DNA of 39,745 bases, taken from positions 1 through 39,745 of the forward strand of contig JANWHZ010000024.1 of NCBI GenBank assembly GCA_025450135.1, written 5' to 3'. This DNA is from Candidatus Saccharimonadales bacterium. Its GTDB lineage: Bacteria > Patescibacteriota > Saccharimonadia > Saccharimonadales > UBA4665. The position numbers were made by a program, and so were the translations under genes. This document shows, piece after piece, positions 23,582 to 31,450 of the stretch (positions are counted from its first letter, which is position 1; each line of letters starts with the position of its first letter). Below the pieces are notes generated by a model, which had not been told where the DNA came from, did no database searches, and saw only the letters and a program-made list of their open reading frames with translations.

Positions 23582-25780
23582 ATGTCACAAGCAGCTCCTA
23601 ATCCACGTGATTTTCCTCAAGACGCTCGACAACAAACGAGAGAATGGGATGCGATTGCTGGCTTTGACGCGGAATTGGTTGATGCTGATCGTATTCCTGA
23701 CGCTGATACGTTTCCGCTATTGCAAGCTTACCGTGGAACTGCTGACCATGTAGGTCAACCTGGCCACAACGGACAACGTGATGGATTTGAACGTCGTGGT
23801 TCTGCAGATGGGCCAACCGGTCCACAACTTGCAGGCGGCGCTAGAAATGCTGATGGGGGCCAGCGTGCACCACATCCTAGACACCCATTTGCACAAAGAA
23901 CACCTCTGGGTGACCGCATTGGTCATAGAGCAGATGTCCGCGGTGACGATGAAGCTCCTGACCATGAGACCCCAGCCGTGCGTCCACAACACGGGCAACA
24001 TAGGGGCCAGGGCTCTGAACCACGGAGAGTGGGAACCGACACAAGCGAATACCCTGCCTTGCCAAGGCCTCCTCGACCCGCGCGTCGTCCAACTAGTAGA
24101 GGCAGTGATGGTGGTCGTGTCACCCCAGCCCAAGCTGAAACAGGACAACGAGCCCAACAAGTTAGAACAGGTGGCGAACAAAGTCCACCATGGGAAGATG
24201 ATGAAGAAGATCAAAGAATTGATCAACGTCCTACAGCCCCGCTACCTATAGCGCGCGCGCCACAACCTCGTGTAGACAGATTGATTAGACTAAGGCATGG
24301 TGCAGGTGCAAACCTAGCAAGAGTTGGCGTTGGGTTAGCACATGGACCAGAGGCTGGTAGGCAGGCACATGATCAGGTTTTGGCGCGCGGTGAAGCTGCA
24401 CGTCGGGAGGCTGATGCCCACGTGGGTGAACACTGGGCTAACATTAGGCGCTCTGCGGCTGCACGTTGGGCTGGAATGATGGCGCTAGCAGGCGGATGGA
24501 ATACTGGGAGCGGAAGATACAGGACTGAACGCCAAAGGCATGCTCATCTGAACCATATAGATATGGTCAACCGGATGGGTGGGAACTATGCTTATCCTTT
24601 CCCGGATACCCGCCCCGGCGGTGAACATGATCCTCATAGGCAATCTGATCAAGCTACAGACCCTAGGGATCCGATTATACTTAGCAGCCCCGTGTCTCTA
24701 CCTCATGAACACAGGGATAGAATACGCGCGGGACTTGCCAATGGAACTATCTTGCATAGGATCGGCGGTGATGGCGGTCATGAGTTCTACCAACGTATGC
24801 GATTAGGTGAAGCAGATGAACCGCACCCTCAGCAAGGGCGCAGCGAGGGCGCTGAAGGTGGACGTCCTGAAGGTCAACCTGATGACACTGCGCAGCGTCT
24901 CCTAGCTGCACCATCGGCCCGCGCTCAGAGTGAAGCTGCTGCACGGGATGACCGTCCTGAATGGATGCCCCAAGATGGAGGGAGACAATTCTACCTAGGT
25001 CGAGCCAGGTTAGAACTTAATGATCTCGTCAGACAATTGGGCCAGCCCACACGTGCTCAAGCCGAACAATGGATGGAGCAGCGAGCACGACAAATGTATG
25101 ATAATGATCGTGCAAGCGGTTATCCACGTTTGCGAGAACAGTACGAAAGAATGTTGGAAGCCCAGCGACAAGATCCTGCGTATCAACGTCGGCTGGCAGT
25201 CGAACGTAATGCAGCTCAGCGACATGAAGCAGCTCAGCGTGAAGCAGCATTAGCGAGCAGCACAGACCCTGATGTGATTGAGGCTAGGCGATTGTTTGCA
25301 CGAGATAAGCATCTCATCCCTGATGATCAGCAGCCTGGATGGGTTGAACGAACAAGAGCTTCCCTAGCATCACAACGTGAACTCGATCGTGAAGCTGCTG
25401 AAAGAGCACGACGAGCTCGCGAGGAGCAACAAGCTAGAGATTTAGCATATGAACGTGCCTACGTGCTGCGGCGGGCTAATGGCATTGCCGATATGTTTGG
25501 TGCACAGATGGGCGCAAAACGTGCTACATTCCCTCCTGAAACCGAACGTGAGACTATGCTAGCTGCACTGGATGCCGCTGAAGAATTTGTCGCAGATGCG
25601 GAAGCTAATAACAGGCGCTTGTGGCAAGCACGTCACTTAGATCAGCTTAGGCAGCAAATAGTACGCGCAGCAGCTACTACGATAGTTCGGGAAGGTATTA
25701 CCCCAACTGAAAGTAGATTGCTAGCGGGAGCCTTTGCTCGCGAACTATTCGGTATGCAACTGGATATAGGCACTCGATAA
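23582..25780 (+). CDS. Island protein D, unknown, Arg-rich and lysine-free over long stretches
   Basis: The product has 732 residues and I recognise no family. By my count it has about 105 Arg, only 2 Lys and no Cys. Residues 50-235 are Gly/Pro/Arg/Gln-rich and surely disordered (PALPRPPRPARRPTSRG). Residues about 245-330 include HVGEHW, a short hydrophobic segment (ARWAGMMALAGGW) and RYRTERQRH, resembling part of protein C. A small globular patch around 370-400 (IILSSPVSLPHEHRDRI, HEFYQRMRLG) follows. The C-terminal 260 residues are strongly helical and charged, probably coiled coil (NAAQRHEAAQREAALASS, RELDREAAERARRAREEQQ), ending in a more hydrophobic helix bundle. Shine-Dalgarno-like AAGAAGAG precedes the ATG. 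A strong terminator follows, so it is transcribed alone. Confidence 0.72.
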   Translation: MSQAAPNPRDFPQDARQQTREWDAIAGFDAELVDADRIPDADTFPLLQAYRGTADHVGQPGHNGQRDGFERRGSADGPTGPQLAGGARNADGGQRAPHPRHPFAQRTPLGDRIGHRADVRGDDEAPDHETPAVRPQHGQHRGQGSEPRRVGTDTSEYPALPRPPRPARRPTSRGSDGGRVTPAQAETGQRAQQVRTGGEQSPPWEDDEEDQRIDQRPTAPLPIARAPQPRVDRLIRLRHGAGANLARVGVGLAHGPEAGRQAHDQVLARGEAARREADAHVGEHWANIRRSAAARWAGMMALAGGWNTGSGRYRTERQRHAHLNHIDMVNRMGGNYAYPFPDTRPGGEHDPHRQSDQATDPRDPIILSSPVSLPHEHRDRIRAGLANGTILHRIGGDGGHEFYQRMRLGEADEPHPQQGRSEGAEGGRPEGQPDDTAQRLLAAPSARAQSEAAARDDRPEWMPQDGGRQFYLGRARLELNDLVRQLGQPTRAQAEQWMEQRARQMYDNDRASGYPRLREQYERMLEAQRQDPAYQRRLAVERNAAQRHEAAQREAALASSTDPDVIEARRLFARDKHLIPDDQQPGWVERTRASLASQRELDREAAERARRAREEQQARDLAYERAYVLRRANGIADMFGAQMGAKRATFPPETERETMLAALDAAEEFVADAEANNRRLWQARHLDQLRQQIVRAAATTIVREGITPTESRLLAGAFARELFGMQLDIGTR

Positions 25781-25794
25781 TATATTTAATAATC

Positions 25795-25831
25795 AAGTAG
25801 AGCACCATAAAAAATGGTGCTCTACTTTTTT
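25795..25831 (+). terminator. Intrinsic terminator after gene D
   Basis: A perfect 14-bp stem, AAGTAGAGCACCAT with ATGGTGCTCTACTT, loop AAAAA, followed by a T-run. This is the clearest rho-independent terminator in the window. A second, imperfect hairpin with a T-run (25842-25863) follows it. Confidence 0.92.
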
Positions 25832-25878
25832 GTGATGCAGAAAAATATGTGCACACGTATTTTTTTCGGTTCACCGTA

Positions 25879-25903
25879 GGTTGCAAAAGATTACAATGCA
25901 ACC
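25879..25903. promoter_or_regulatory. Inverted repeat upstream of the gene E promoter
   Basis: GGTTGCA and TGCAACC are exact reverse complements separated by 11 bases, ending three bases before the -35. The position suits an operator or activator site. Confidence 0.4.
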
Positions 25904-25906
25904 ACA

Positions 25907-25935
25907 TTGACTATCAGGCTTATTAGTAGTATAAT
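25907..25935 (+). promoter_or_regulatory. Promoter of gene E
   Basis: TTGACT (25907-25912), 17-base spacer, perfect TATAAT (25930-25935), then nine bases to the ATG. The transcript is nearly leaderless, like gene B. Confidence 0.8.
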
Positions 25936-25944
25936 ATTGTCATT

Positions 25945-28035
25945 ATGGCTGCAGTGCAAGAACAAGTACTCGATGATTTACCAGAATTTCACGTCACAGA
26001 TGCTGGGCTACAAAGCCTTAGCCAAGCATTGGAACGAGTACATGCGACGGCTCAGCTCCGCCTTATGCCAGACACAGATCGAGCCGGCGCACAAGCAAGC
26101 GACGATCGTGGAGCCGCTGATGATCCCCTACCACATGATGAACATGAGGCACCAGCTGAACGTCGCACATTGGCAGCGCGTGGTTTAGGTGCAGCTGCAG
26201 CCAGTGACGTAGCACCACAAGCAAGTCGCACCCCAAGGCAACGTGAACATACCCTCGCGGATGCAGCTGATCCAAGTAGACGCAGGCGAACCCGTCGCGC
26301 TAGTACAAGCGGCGCTGATGAACATCGCGATCGCGATGTTTCTGATGGATCTGGCGCCAGCGCAGTCGCCGCTCTGCCTCGTACCACTAGAGGCTTTGCT
26401 GCGGTATCTCCTACAGCACCTGCTCACGCGAGTGGCGACATAGCCGAAGCACGTAGCTCAGATACACCTACGCTGCCACCAAGCGCTGGGTTATCACCTG
26501 CACACTTTGCACATATGGGAGACTTGTTCCTCACAGATGAAGAAGCTCGAGCCGTAGCTGATAGCCATAATAGAGCACACGGAATCTCACATAACGCTGA
26601 CAACCCCAGCGCCCCCCATTTCGCCCAGTTAATTGAAGCGGGAGCCAAGATTACTCTTGATACAGACCCCGAAATTCTTCACCAAGCATTGACATTGGTT
26701 GCGCTTAATCATCGTGACCCTGCAAGAGCATTACCCAACATTATTCGAGCTGACTTGCCAGACGATCAAGTAGCACACTTGATCGGCATAGCTTGCACAG
26801 AAGCAGCGAGTTTGCGCTCTAATGCTGTATTTGCGCTGCAAGGTGACCTCACGTCGATATCTCAATCAATCCAGCCCATAAGCCCAGACGAGTTGGGGCG
26901 AGCTCATGCTATGATCGGCCGCATCTCTGATAGAATCGTACTTGATCAACGCGCCCTTGCAGATTTCAGGTCGCGCATGCCAGGTGAACTTTACGAACGT
27001 ATTGCAATCGCAACGCGTATTGATCCTACAATAGCAGCAGCAAGGGCGCTTGAGTCGGCTACAACCGAATATCTCATGTGGCAGTGGCAACGAATTCAGG
27101 CTTCTCAACAAGCACCCAGCATTGCTACAGCTTCTTTAGTTGAATCACAAGCTACAGACAGACCCCAAGCAAGGAGACCTTTCCCAGCGCAATTGGGCGA
27201 GCGAAAGAGATTAGATCAAGAACAGCGGCATGCTCAAGAATTGGTAAGAACTCTTATACTTAGGCTACAGCGGTCACAGCATGAAGTAAGGGATGCTGAC
27301 GTTCCCCGACGTCAAAGACAAGCAGCATTGCGGGGTGCGGCACTTCAGCAACTCCGCCTGAATGATGCAGAGTGGGGTGATATTTCAGGCAGCGAAGAAA
27401 TGTGGCTCATTCACCGAACATTAGTTAACAGATTTGGAACTACTGAAGGTTACGATTATGAGGCGGTAGACAGTGCAGCGCAGGCACGTCTCGGCGTTAG
27501 TGTAGATGAATTAATTGCTGCGAGTATTAAAAGGACTCTCGGTTTACACGGTGACGTAGGCGCCATTATGACTGTTCTTAATGATTTCACCTTAAACGGC
27601 CTAGGTTACACTCCCGCCACGGCACATCCAAGGGATACTGGTATGAGACACCAGGCACGTATGTTGGCAGGTGGTGCGAGACGCAGGATGTTTGAGATGA
27701 TGCCGAGAAGCGAAGCCGTACGCCTTGAACAAGCTCGCCTTCAGCCACGTAGGCTTGGTGCACAACCACCTGCAGTGAATTTGGTAAGTCTGCACCAACG
27801 CACACTGCAGCAAGCTCAACAACGACGGTCTGAAGTACTAGGCGGCGCCAGCGAAACACCTCGTCGAGTAGCAGTGGCGGCAAGGCGTGTTAGACCTAGC
27901 TTAGGTAGCAACCCGGGTGACACAGGAGGCGTAAATGGTGGACGGCCTGCAAGTAGGAGCGCTGCCGCGTCTGAGACCCGCACAGCAAACGAGGCACTAG
28001 GACAAGATGATGATCCAGACGGGTGGATAAAGTAG
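25945..28035 (+). CDS. Island protein E, unknown, Arg-rich, lysine-poor
   Basis: The product has 696 residues and I recognise no family. By my count it has about 78 Arg, 4 Lys and a single Cys. Residues about 50-190 are Ala/Ser/Asp/Arg-rich and look disordered (DPSRRRRTRRASTSG). Residues about 190-390 look like a folded helical domain: GDLFLTDEEARAVADSHNR, PEILHQALTLVALNH, DDQVAHLIGIACTEAASL, GELYERIAIATRIDPT and ATTEYLMWQWQ. A second helical domain spans about 420-560, and the C-terminus is disordered with RRVRPS and ends DDDPDGWIK. There is no signal peptide or membrane helix. The start (MAAVQEQVLDDLPEFHV) sits nine bases after the -10. The coding sequence contains a perfect 20-base palindrome and a perfect 9-bp hairpin. 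Confidence 0.72.
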   Translation: MAAVQEQVLDDLPEFHVTDAGLQSLSQALERVHATAQLRLMPDTDRAGAQASDDRGAADDPLPHDEHEAPAERRTLAARGLGAAAASDVAPQASRTPRQREHTLADAADPSRRRRTRRASTSGADEHRDRDVSDGSGASAVAALPRTTRGFAAVSPTAPAHASGDIAEARSSDTPTLPPSAGLSPAHFAHMGDLFLTDEEARAVADSHNRAHGISHNADNPSAPHFAQLIEAGAKITLDTDPEILHQALTLVALNHRDPARALPNIIRADLPDDQVAHLIGIACTEAASLRSNAVFALQGDLTSISQSIQPISPDELGRAHAMIGRISDRIVLDQRALADFRSRMPGELYERIAIATRIDPTIAAARALESATTEYLMWQWQRIQASQQAPSIATASLVESQATDRPQARRPFPAQLGERKRLDQEQRHAQELVRTLILRLQRSQHEVRDADVPRRQRQAALRGAALQQLRLNDAEWGDISGSEEMWLIHRTLVNRFGTTEGYDYEAVDSAAQARLGVSVDELIAASIKRTLGLHGDVGAIMTVLNDFTLNGLGYTPATAHPRDTGMRHQARMLAGGARRRMFEMMPRSEAVRLEQARLQPRRLGAQPPAVNLVSLHQRTLQQAQQRRSEVLGGASETPRRVAVAARRVRPSLGSNPGDTGGVNGGRPASRSAAASETRTANEALGQDDDPDGWIK
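26321..26340. repeat. Perfect 20-base palindrome inside gene E
   Basis: AACATCGCGATCGCGATGTT is identical to its reverse complement and contains the 8-base core GCGATCGC. It encodes part of EHRDRDV. Confidence 0.8.
26763..26785. repeat. Perfect 9-bp hairpin inside gene E
   Basis: CGATCAAGT and ACTTGATCG pair exactly around the 5-base loop AGCAC. Confidence 0.7.
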
Positions 28036-28068
28036 CTGCTACGGTCTTAGCGACAGCATTACTTTGTA

Positions 28069-28096
28069 TTGACTTTTCTGGTTTTTGTATTACAAT
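28069..28096 (+). promoter_or_regulatory. Promoter of gene F
   Basis: TTGACT (28069-28074), 16-base spacer, TACAAT (28091-28096), about 36 bases before the ATG of F. Confidence 0.65.
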
Positions 28097-28132
28097 TTAG
28101 CGACACGTTTTAACCTGTCAGTGGGAAGAGAT

Positions 28133-29506
28133 ATGACGAGAGATTTAGGCGCAGGACGGTCTGGCCCAGCATCCCCAGAACTTACAGTTGAGCCCACTCA
28201 TGCTGATTTTGATACGGCCGAAGTAGATGACCTTACAGCCGAAATAAGCTTGACGAATATCGAAGGAGCGGCGGTTGTTCACGCGCTGGTAAATGGTGCA
28301 CTTGAACGACTGGAACAAGAGGCCGCTAAACCTGATGACATACCAGTTACCGGCAGAATGACCACCGCACAGGCTAAGCATCTTCTAAAAACATTACGGA
28401 GCCAATTTCCTTCAAGAGCCGAGCGAGAAGAAGTAGTTCTAGATGATCAGCAGTTAGATGGTATACCGAGTTTACCAGGTTTTAGACCGTTTGCGCGGGT
28501 CATACAAACCGAGACTATTGTGGCACTTGACGGGCGTTACGGTGAAGGATTCACGCGACAACAACTTGCTGAGCTTGTTAGACGCCGCGACCAGCGAGCT
28601 ATAACAGCCGGAACCGCGGGCCCATCTATAGTTGCGGCTACTCTAGAGGCTCCCGGAGCGATGTGTGTCGGCGATGAACAGGACCAATGGGCAGACACGC
28701 CTGATAATGAGTTTGGCTATAGGTGGCGAGACTTCCAACTGTATGTTGGTGACATCCCGTTTAATATCTGGTATAGCTTACTACATGGAGCAGCAGCTCG
28801 GTTCTTGCAGCAGCTCCGGAGCCAAGGTCAAACCGACCTGCCAGACGTGGCGCCTATCCACCCAAATGATCTTAGAGATCATTTGGCAGCAGCCAAAGCT
28901 GAAGGCAGGCCTCTTGTCATGAGGACTAGTACTAGGCTTCCAATCCTTACGAGCTGGGATACTGATCTGGACGTACGTGCGATAAATCGTACATTTCACC
29001 AGTTAGGCTACCCTGGAGACCGAAACTTTTTATACGATGCCTTGTACCCGGCACTTGAAGCAGCACCGCTTCGGCGTGGCAGGCTATGTGAACGAAGACC
29101 TATTCCAGCGCCTCATGTACCGGAGGGACGAGACCTCTGGGTTAGTATGGCTCAGGATACTTCTACTGTACTACGGAGGCATGAAGGGCATTTGGTGCTG
29201 TCTGAGAATGGTCCTACCGACACTACTGGCCTGGCTCGTTCTACAACAGGAGGTGCACCAGCCACAGCCAGTCGAGTTCCTCTAGAACCGGAATATGATG
29301 ACTATGACGAACCGGGGGGTGAAGAAGCTGAAGCTGAACCAATACTAAAACCAAGCGGTTATACGCTCGCCCGTATACATGCAATGAACGTTGCAATGGA
29401 CGAGACAGAGGGGCTACACGGCATGTGGGAATGGACAGGAATGTATTTTGTACAGCGCCCTTTGCTTGCAGGACTCTTCGTACTTCAGCGGGTCGTCAGG
29501 CGATAA
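28133..29506 (+). CDS. Island protein F, unknown
   Basis: The product has 457 residues from the ATG at 28133 (MTRDLGAGRSGPASPELTVEP), preceded by GGGAAGAG. A frame from a TTG at 28085 would put the -10 box inside the gene. I recognise no family. Residues about 30-110 look acidic and helical. The middle (about 110-340) has the best folded character: LPGFRPFARVIQTETIVALDG, FQLYVGDIPFNIWYSLLHGAAARFLQQL, DTDLDVRAINRTFHQLGY. An acidic, Pro-rich linker (PEYDDYDEPGGEEAEAE) leads to a C-terminal amphipathic or membrane-associated helix, MYFVQRPLLAGLFVLQRVVRR. There are only five Lys. It is the last island gene, convergent with ftsH. It contains a perfect 10-bp hairpin at 28862-28886. Confidence 0.7.
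   Translation: MTRDLGAGRSGPASPELTVEPTHADFDTAEVDDLTAEISLTNIEGAAVVHALVNGALERLEQEAAKPDDIPVTGRMTTAQAKHLLKTLRSQFPSRAEREEVVLDDQQLDGIPSLPGFRPFARVIQTETIVALDGRYGEGFTRQQLAELVRRRDQRAITAGTAGPSIVAATLEAPGAMCVGDEQDQWADTPDNEFGYRWRDFQLYVGDIPFNIWYSLLHGAAARFLQQLRSQGQTDLPDVAPIHPNDLRDHLAAAKAEGRPLVMRTSTRLPILTSWDTDLDVRAINRTFHQLGYPGDRNFLYDALYPALEAAPLRRGRLCERRPIPAPHVPEGRDLWVSMAQDTSTVLRRHEGHLVLSENGPTDTTGLARSTTGGAPATASRVPLEPEYDDYDEPGGEEAEAEPILKPSGYTLARIHAMNVAMDETEGLHGMWEWTGMYFVQRPLLAGLFVLQRVVRR
28862..28886. repeat. Perfect 10-bp hairpin inside gene F
   Basis: CCAAATGATC and GATCATTTGG pair exactly around the 5-base loop TTAGA, within the codons for HPNDLRDHL. Confidence 0.75.
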
Positions 29507-29507
29507 A

Positions 29508-29525
29508 GCCTATTTGCCAGTAGGC
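29508..29525. terminator. Hairpin between gene F and ftsH
   Basis: GCCTA and TAGGC pair around an 8-base loop; short T-runs (CTTTC on plus, TTTATC on minus) follow on both strands. It is a modest bidirectional terminator candidate for the convergent pair. Confidence 0.4.
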
Positions 29526-29544
29526 CTTTCGGGCTTAGGCGACT

Positions 29545-31413
29545 CTAGTACAGAGCGGCAGCTTTAGGCATGGTCGCGCCTTTGAACAGTAACTCTACTT
29601 CTTCGCCTTCGACGGTCTCTTTTTCGAGCAAGACTTCCTTGAGTGCTTTTAGGTGCGACATATTGGCTTTGATAACCGCACGAGCACGATTCGCGGCTTC
29701 AGTAATGAGCGCCTCGACTTCATCATCAATAACCTTGGCTGTTTCGTCGGAGTATTCCCGCTCATGCACCATACGCTCCAGCATCATCCCTTCGTCGACA
29801 TGAAACACCTGGTCGCGAAGCTTCTTACCCATACCTTGGTTGACCACCATATCTCGCGCAATCTCAGCCGCCTTCTGGAGGTCATTACCACCACCAGTAG
29901 TGATGCGATCAGCACCGTATACTAACTCTTCGGCAACACGGCCGCCGAGAGCGCGGGCCAACACGTCTTTGTATTCAACGAGCGACGTATAGACACGGTC
30001 TTCGGGCGGAAGGAACCAGGTCACACCGCCAGTGCCACCGCGTGGAATGATGGTAACTTTATGTACTGGATCGCTGTCAGGCAGCACGTGGCCGACAATC
30101 GCATGGCCGGCTTCGTGAAAGGCAGTCAGTTCTTTTTCCTTCTCATTCATAACGCGGCTCTTACGCTCCGGGCCAATAGCGACGCGCTCGAACGCATCTG
30201 TCACGTCGCTCTGACTGATCTGGCTATGGCCATTTCTGGCGGCAATGATCGCTGACTCATTAGCGATATTAGCCAGGTCCGCACCTGAGCTGCCGGCTGT
30301 TTTGGCAGCTAACGAGTCAAGGTCGACAGTCTTAGCCAGTGGCTTCTTCACAAAGTGTACTTTGAGGATTGCTTCACGGTCCTTGCGTTCCGGCAAGCCG
30401 ATGTCGACACGACGGTCGAAGCGGCCGGGTCGCAAGAGTGCCGGGTCGAGTACGTCGGCGCGGTTCGTCGCAGCCAGCACGATAACATTCTGCCCCTGCT
30501 CGAAGCCATCCATCTCTACCAGAATCTGGTTCAGCGTCTGCTCACGCTCATCATGCCCGCCCCCCATACCGGAACCGCGGCGGCGCCCAACAGCGTCTAT
30601 TTCATCAATAAAGATAATACACGGCGAGTTCTTCTTGGCTTTCGCAAACAGGTCACGAACGCGTGAGGCACCGACACCGACAAACATTTCGACGAACTCT
30701 GAACCGGAAATGCTGAAAAACGGGACATTGGCTTCGCCAGCCACGGCGCGGGCAAGCAGTGTCTTGCCAGTACCAGGAGGGCCGACTAGCAGCACTCCTT
30801 TCGGAATGCGAGCCCCCATCGCGGCAAACTTCTTGGGGTACTTTAGAAATTCAACGACTTCCTGCAGGTCCTGCTTGGCTTCGCCTGAGCCGGCAATGTC
30901 GCTGAAGGTCGCCTTCTTGTGCTCGTTGCCATACAGCCGGGCTCGGCTCTTGCCGAAGCTGAGCGCTTGGTTGCCCTGCCCTTGGGCGCTTCTGAGCATG
31001 ATGTACATCAAGCCGACAAAGAGCACCGGTATCACAATGTAGCTGCCGATCGTCAGCCAGGTGTCATAGCCCGATGACGTCGACTTGGCTTGAATCGCTA
31101 CTTTTGAGTAATTGAAGCCTTCGTCTTTTAGTGTGGCATTCGGCTCTGTAAATGTCTTCAGCGTGGCCGTTGGCTCACCTTTCTTGGTAATGTCGAGCTG
31201 ATTGCCGTCGACCACGATCTTGCTGTAATCTCCGGCGTTGGCCTCTTGCACTGCCTGGGTCAGCGGAATTTCTTTCAGGCTGGTCGATTGGTTGGTGACG
31301 CCGAGTAGGACAAGTCCGATCAGCGCCACGAGGGTGATAAAGACGATGTTCTTGAGCATGCGCGACCGGTTGCTGCCAGGACCGCTACGCTTAACGGGAA
31401 ATTTATTATCCAT
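29545..31413 (-). CDS. ftsH: ATP-dependent zinc metalloprotease FtsH
   Basis: The product has 622 residues, normal for FtsH, a membrane-anchored AAA+ protease that degrades misfolded membrane and regulatory proteins. Two N-terminal membrane helices lie at about residues 22-40 (IVFITLVALIGLVLLGV) and 120-140 (IGSYIVIPVLFVGLMYIML), enclosing an external domain. The AAA module has Walker A GPPGTGKT (211-218), Walker B FIDEID (268-273) and the second region of homology ATNRADVLDPALLRPGRFD. The zinc-binding HEAGH is at about 433-437. The start has a Shine-Dalgarno (GGAAGG) after TTGACA/TATAAT elements. It closes the accessory island on its right side. Confidence 0.97.
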   Translation of the reverse strand: MDNKFPVKRSGPGSNRSRMLKNIVFITLVALIGLVLLGVTNQSTSLKEIPLTQAVQEANAGDYSKIVVDGNQLDITKKGEPTATLKTFTEPNATLKDEGFNYSKVAIQAKSTSSGYDTWLTIGSYIVIPVLFVGLMYIMLRSAQGQGNQALSFGKSRARLYGNEHKKATFSDIAGSGEAKQDLQEVVEFLKYPKKFAAMGARIPKGVLLVGPPGTGKTLLARAVAGEANVPFFSISGSEFVEMFVGVGASRVRDLFAKAKKNSPCIIFIDEIDAVGRRRGSGMGGGHDEREQTLNQILVEMDGFEQGQNVIVLAATNRADVLDPALLRPGRFDRRVDIGLPERKDREAILKVHFVKKPLAKTVDLDSLAAKTAGSSGADLANIANESAIIAARNGHSQISQSDVTDAFERVAIGPERKSRVMNEKEKELTAFHEAGHAIVGHVLPDSDPVHKVTIIPRGGTGGVTWFLPPEDRVYTSLVEYKDVLARALGGRVAEELVYGADRITTGGGNDLQKAAEIARDMVVNQGMGKKLRDQVFHVDEGMMLERMVHEREYSDETAKVIDDEVEALITEAANRARAVIKANMSHLKALKEVLLEKETVEGEEVELLFKGATMPKAAALY

Positions 31414-31450
31414 AGGTACCTTCCATTATATAGTGTCAATTCCGAGATGG

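Noticed and set aside
23741..23927. Two TGACC-N5-GGTCA hairpins in gene D as a repeated element
   Set aside because: Five-bp stems of this kind are expected by chance at this length, and the loops differ.
23778..24251. 157-codon frame on the plus strand overlapping gene D in another frame
   Set aside because: D has the promoter, Shine-Dalgarno and terminator; the alternative frame is an effect of D's biased base composition.
18705..29506. CRISPR array, prophage or integrase signals in the island
   Set aside because: No regularly spaced direct repeats, no capsid, terminase or tyrosine-recombinase motifs, and no tRNA-flanking attachment repeat were seen.
30245..31042. 265-codon open frame on the plus strand opposite ftsH
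   Set aside because: Antisense shadow of the conserved AAA domain; no start signals or recognisable motifs.
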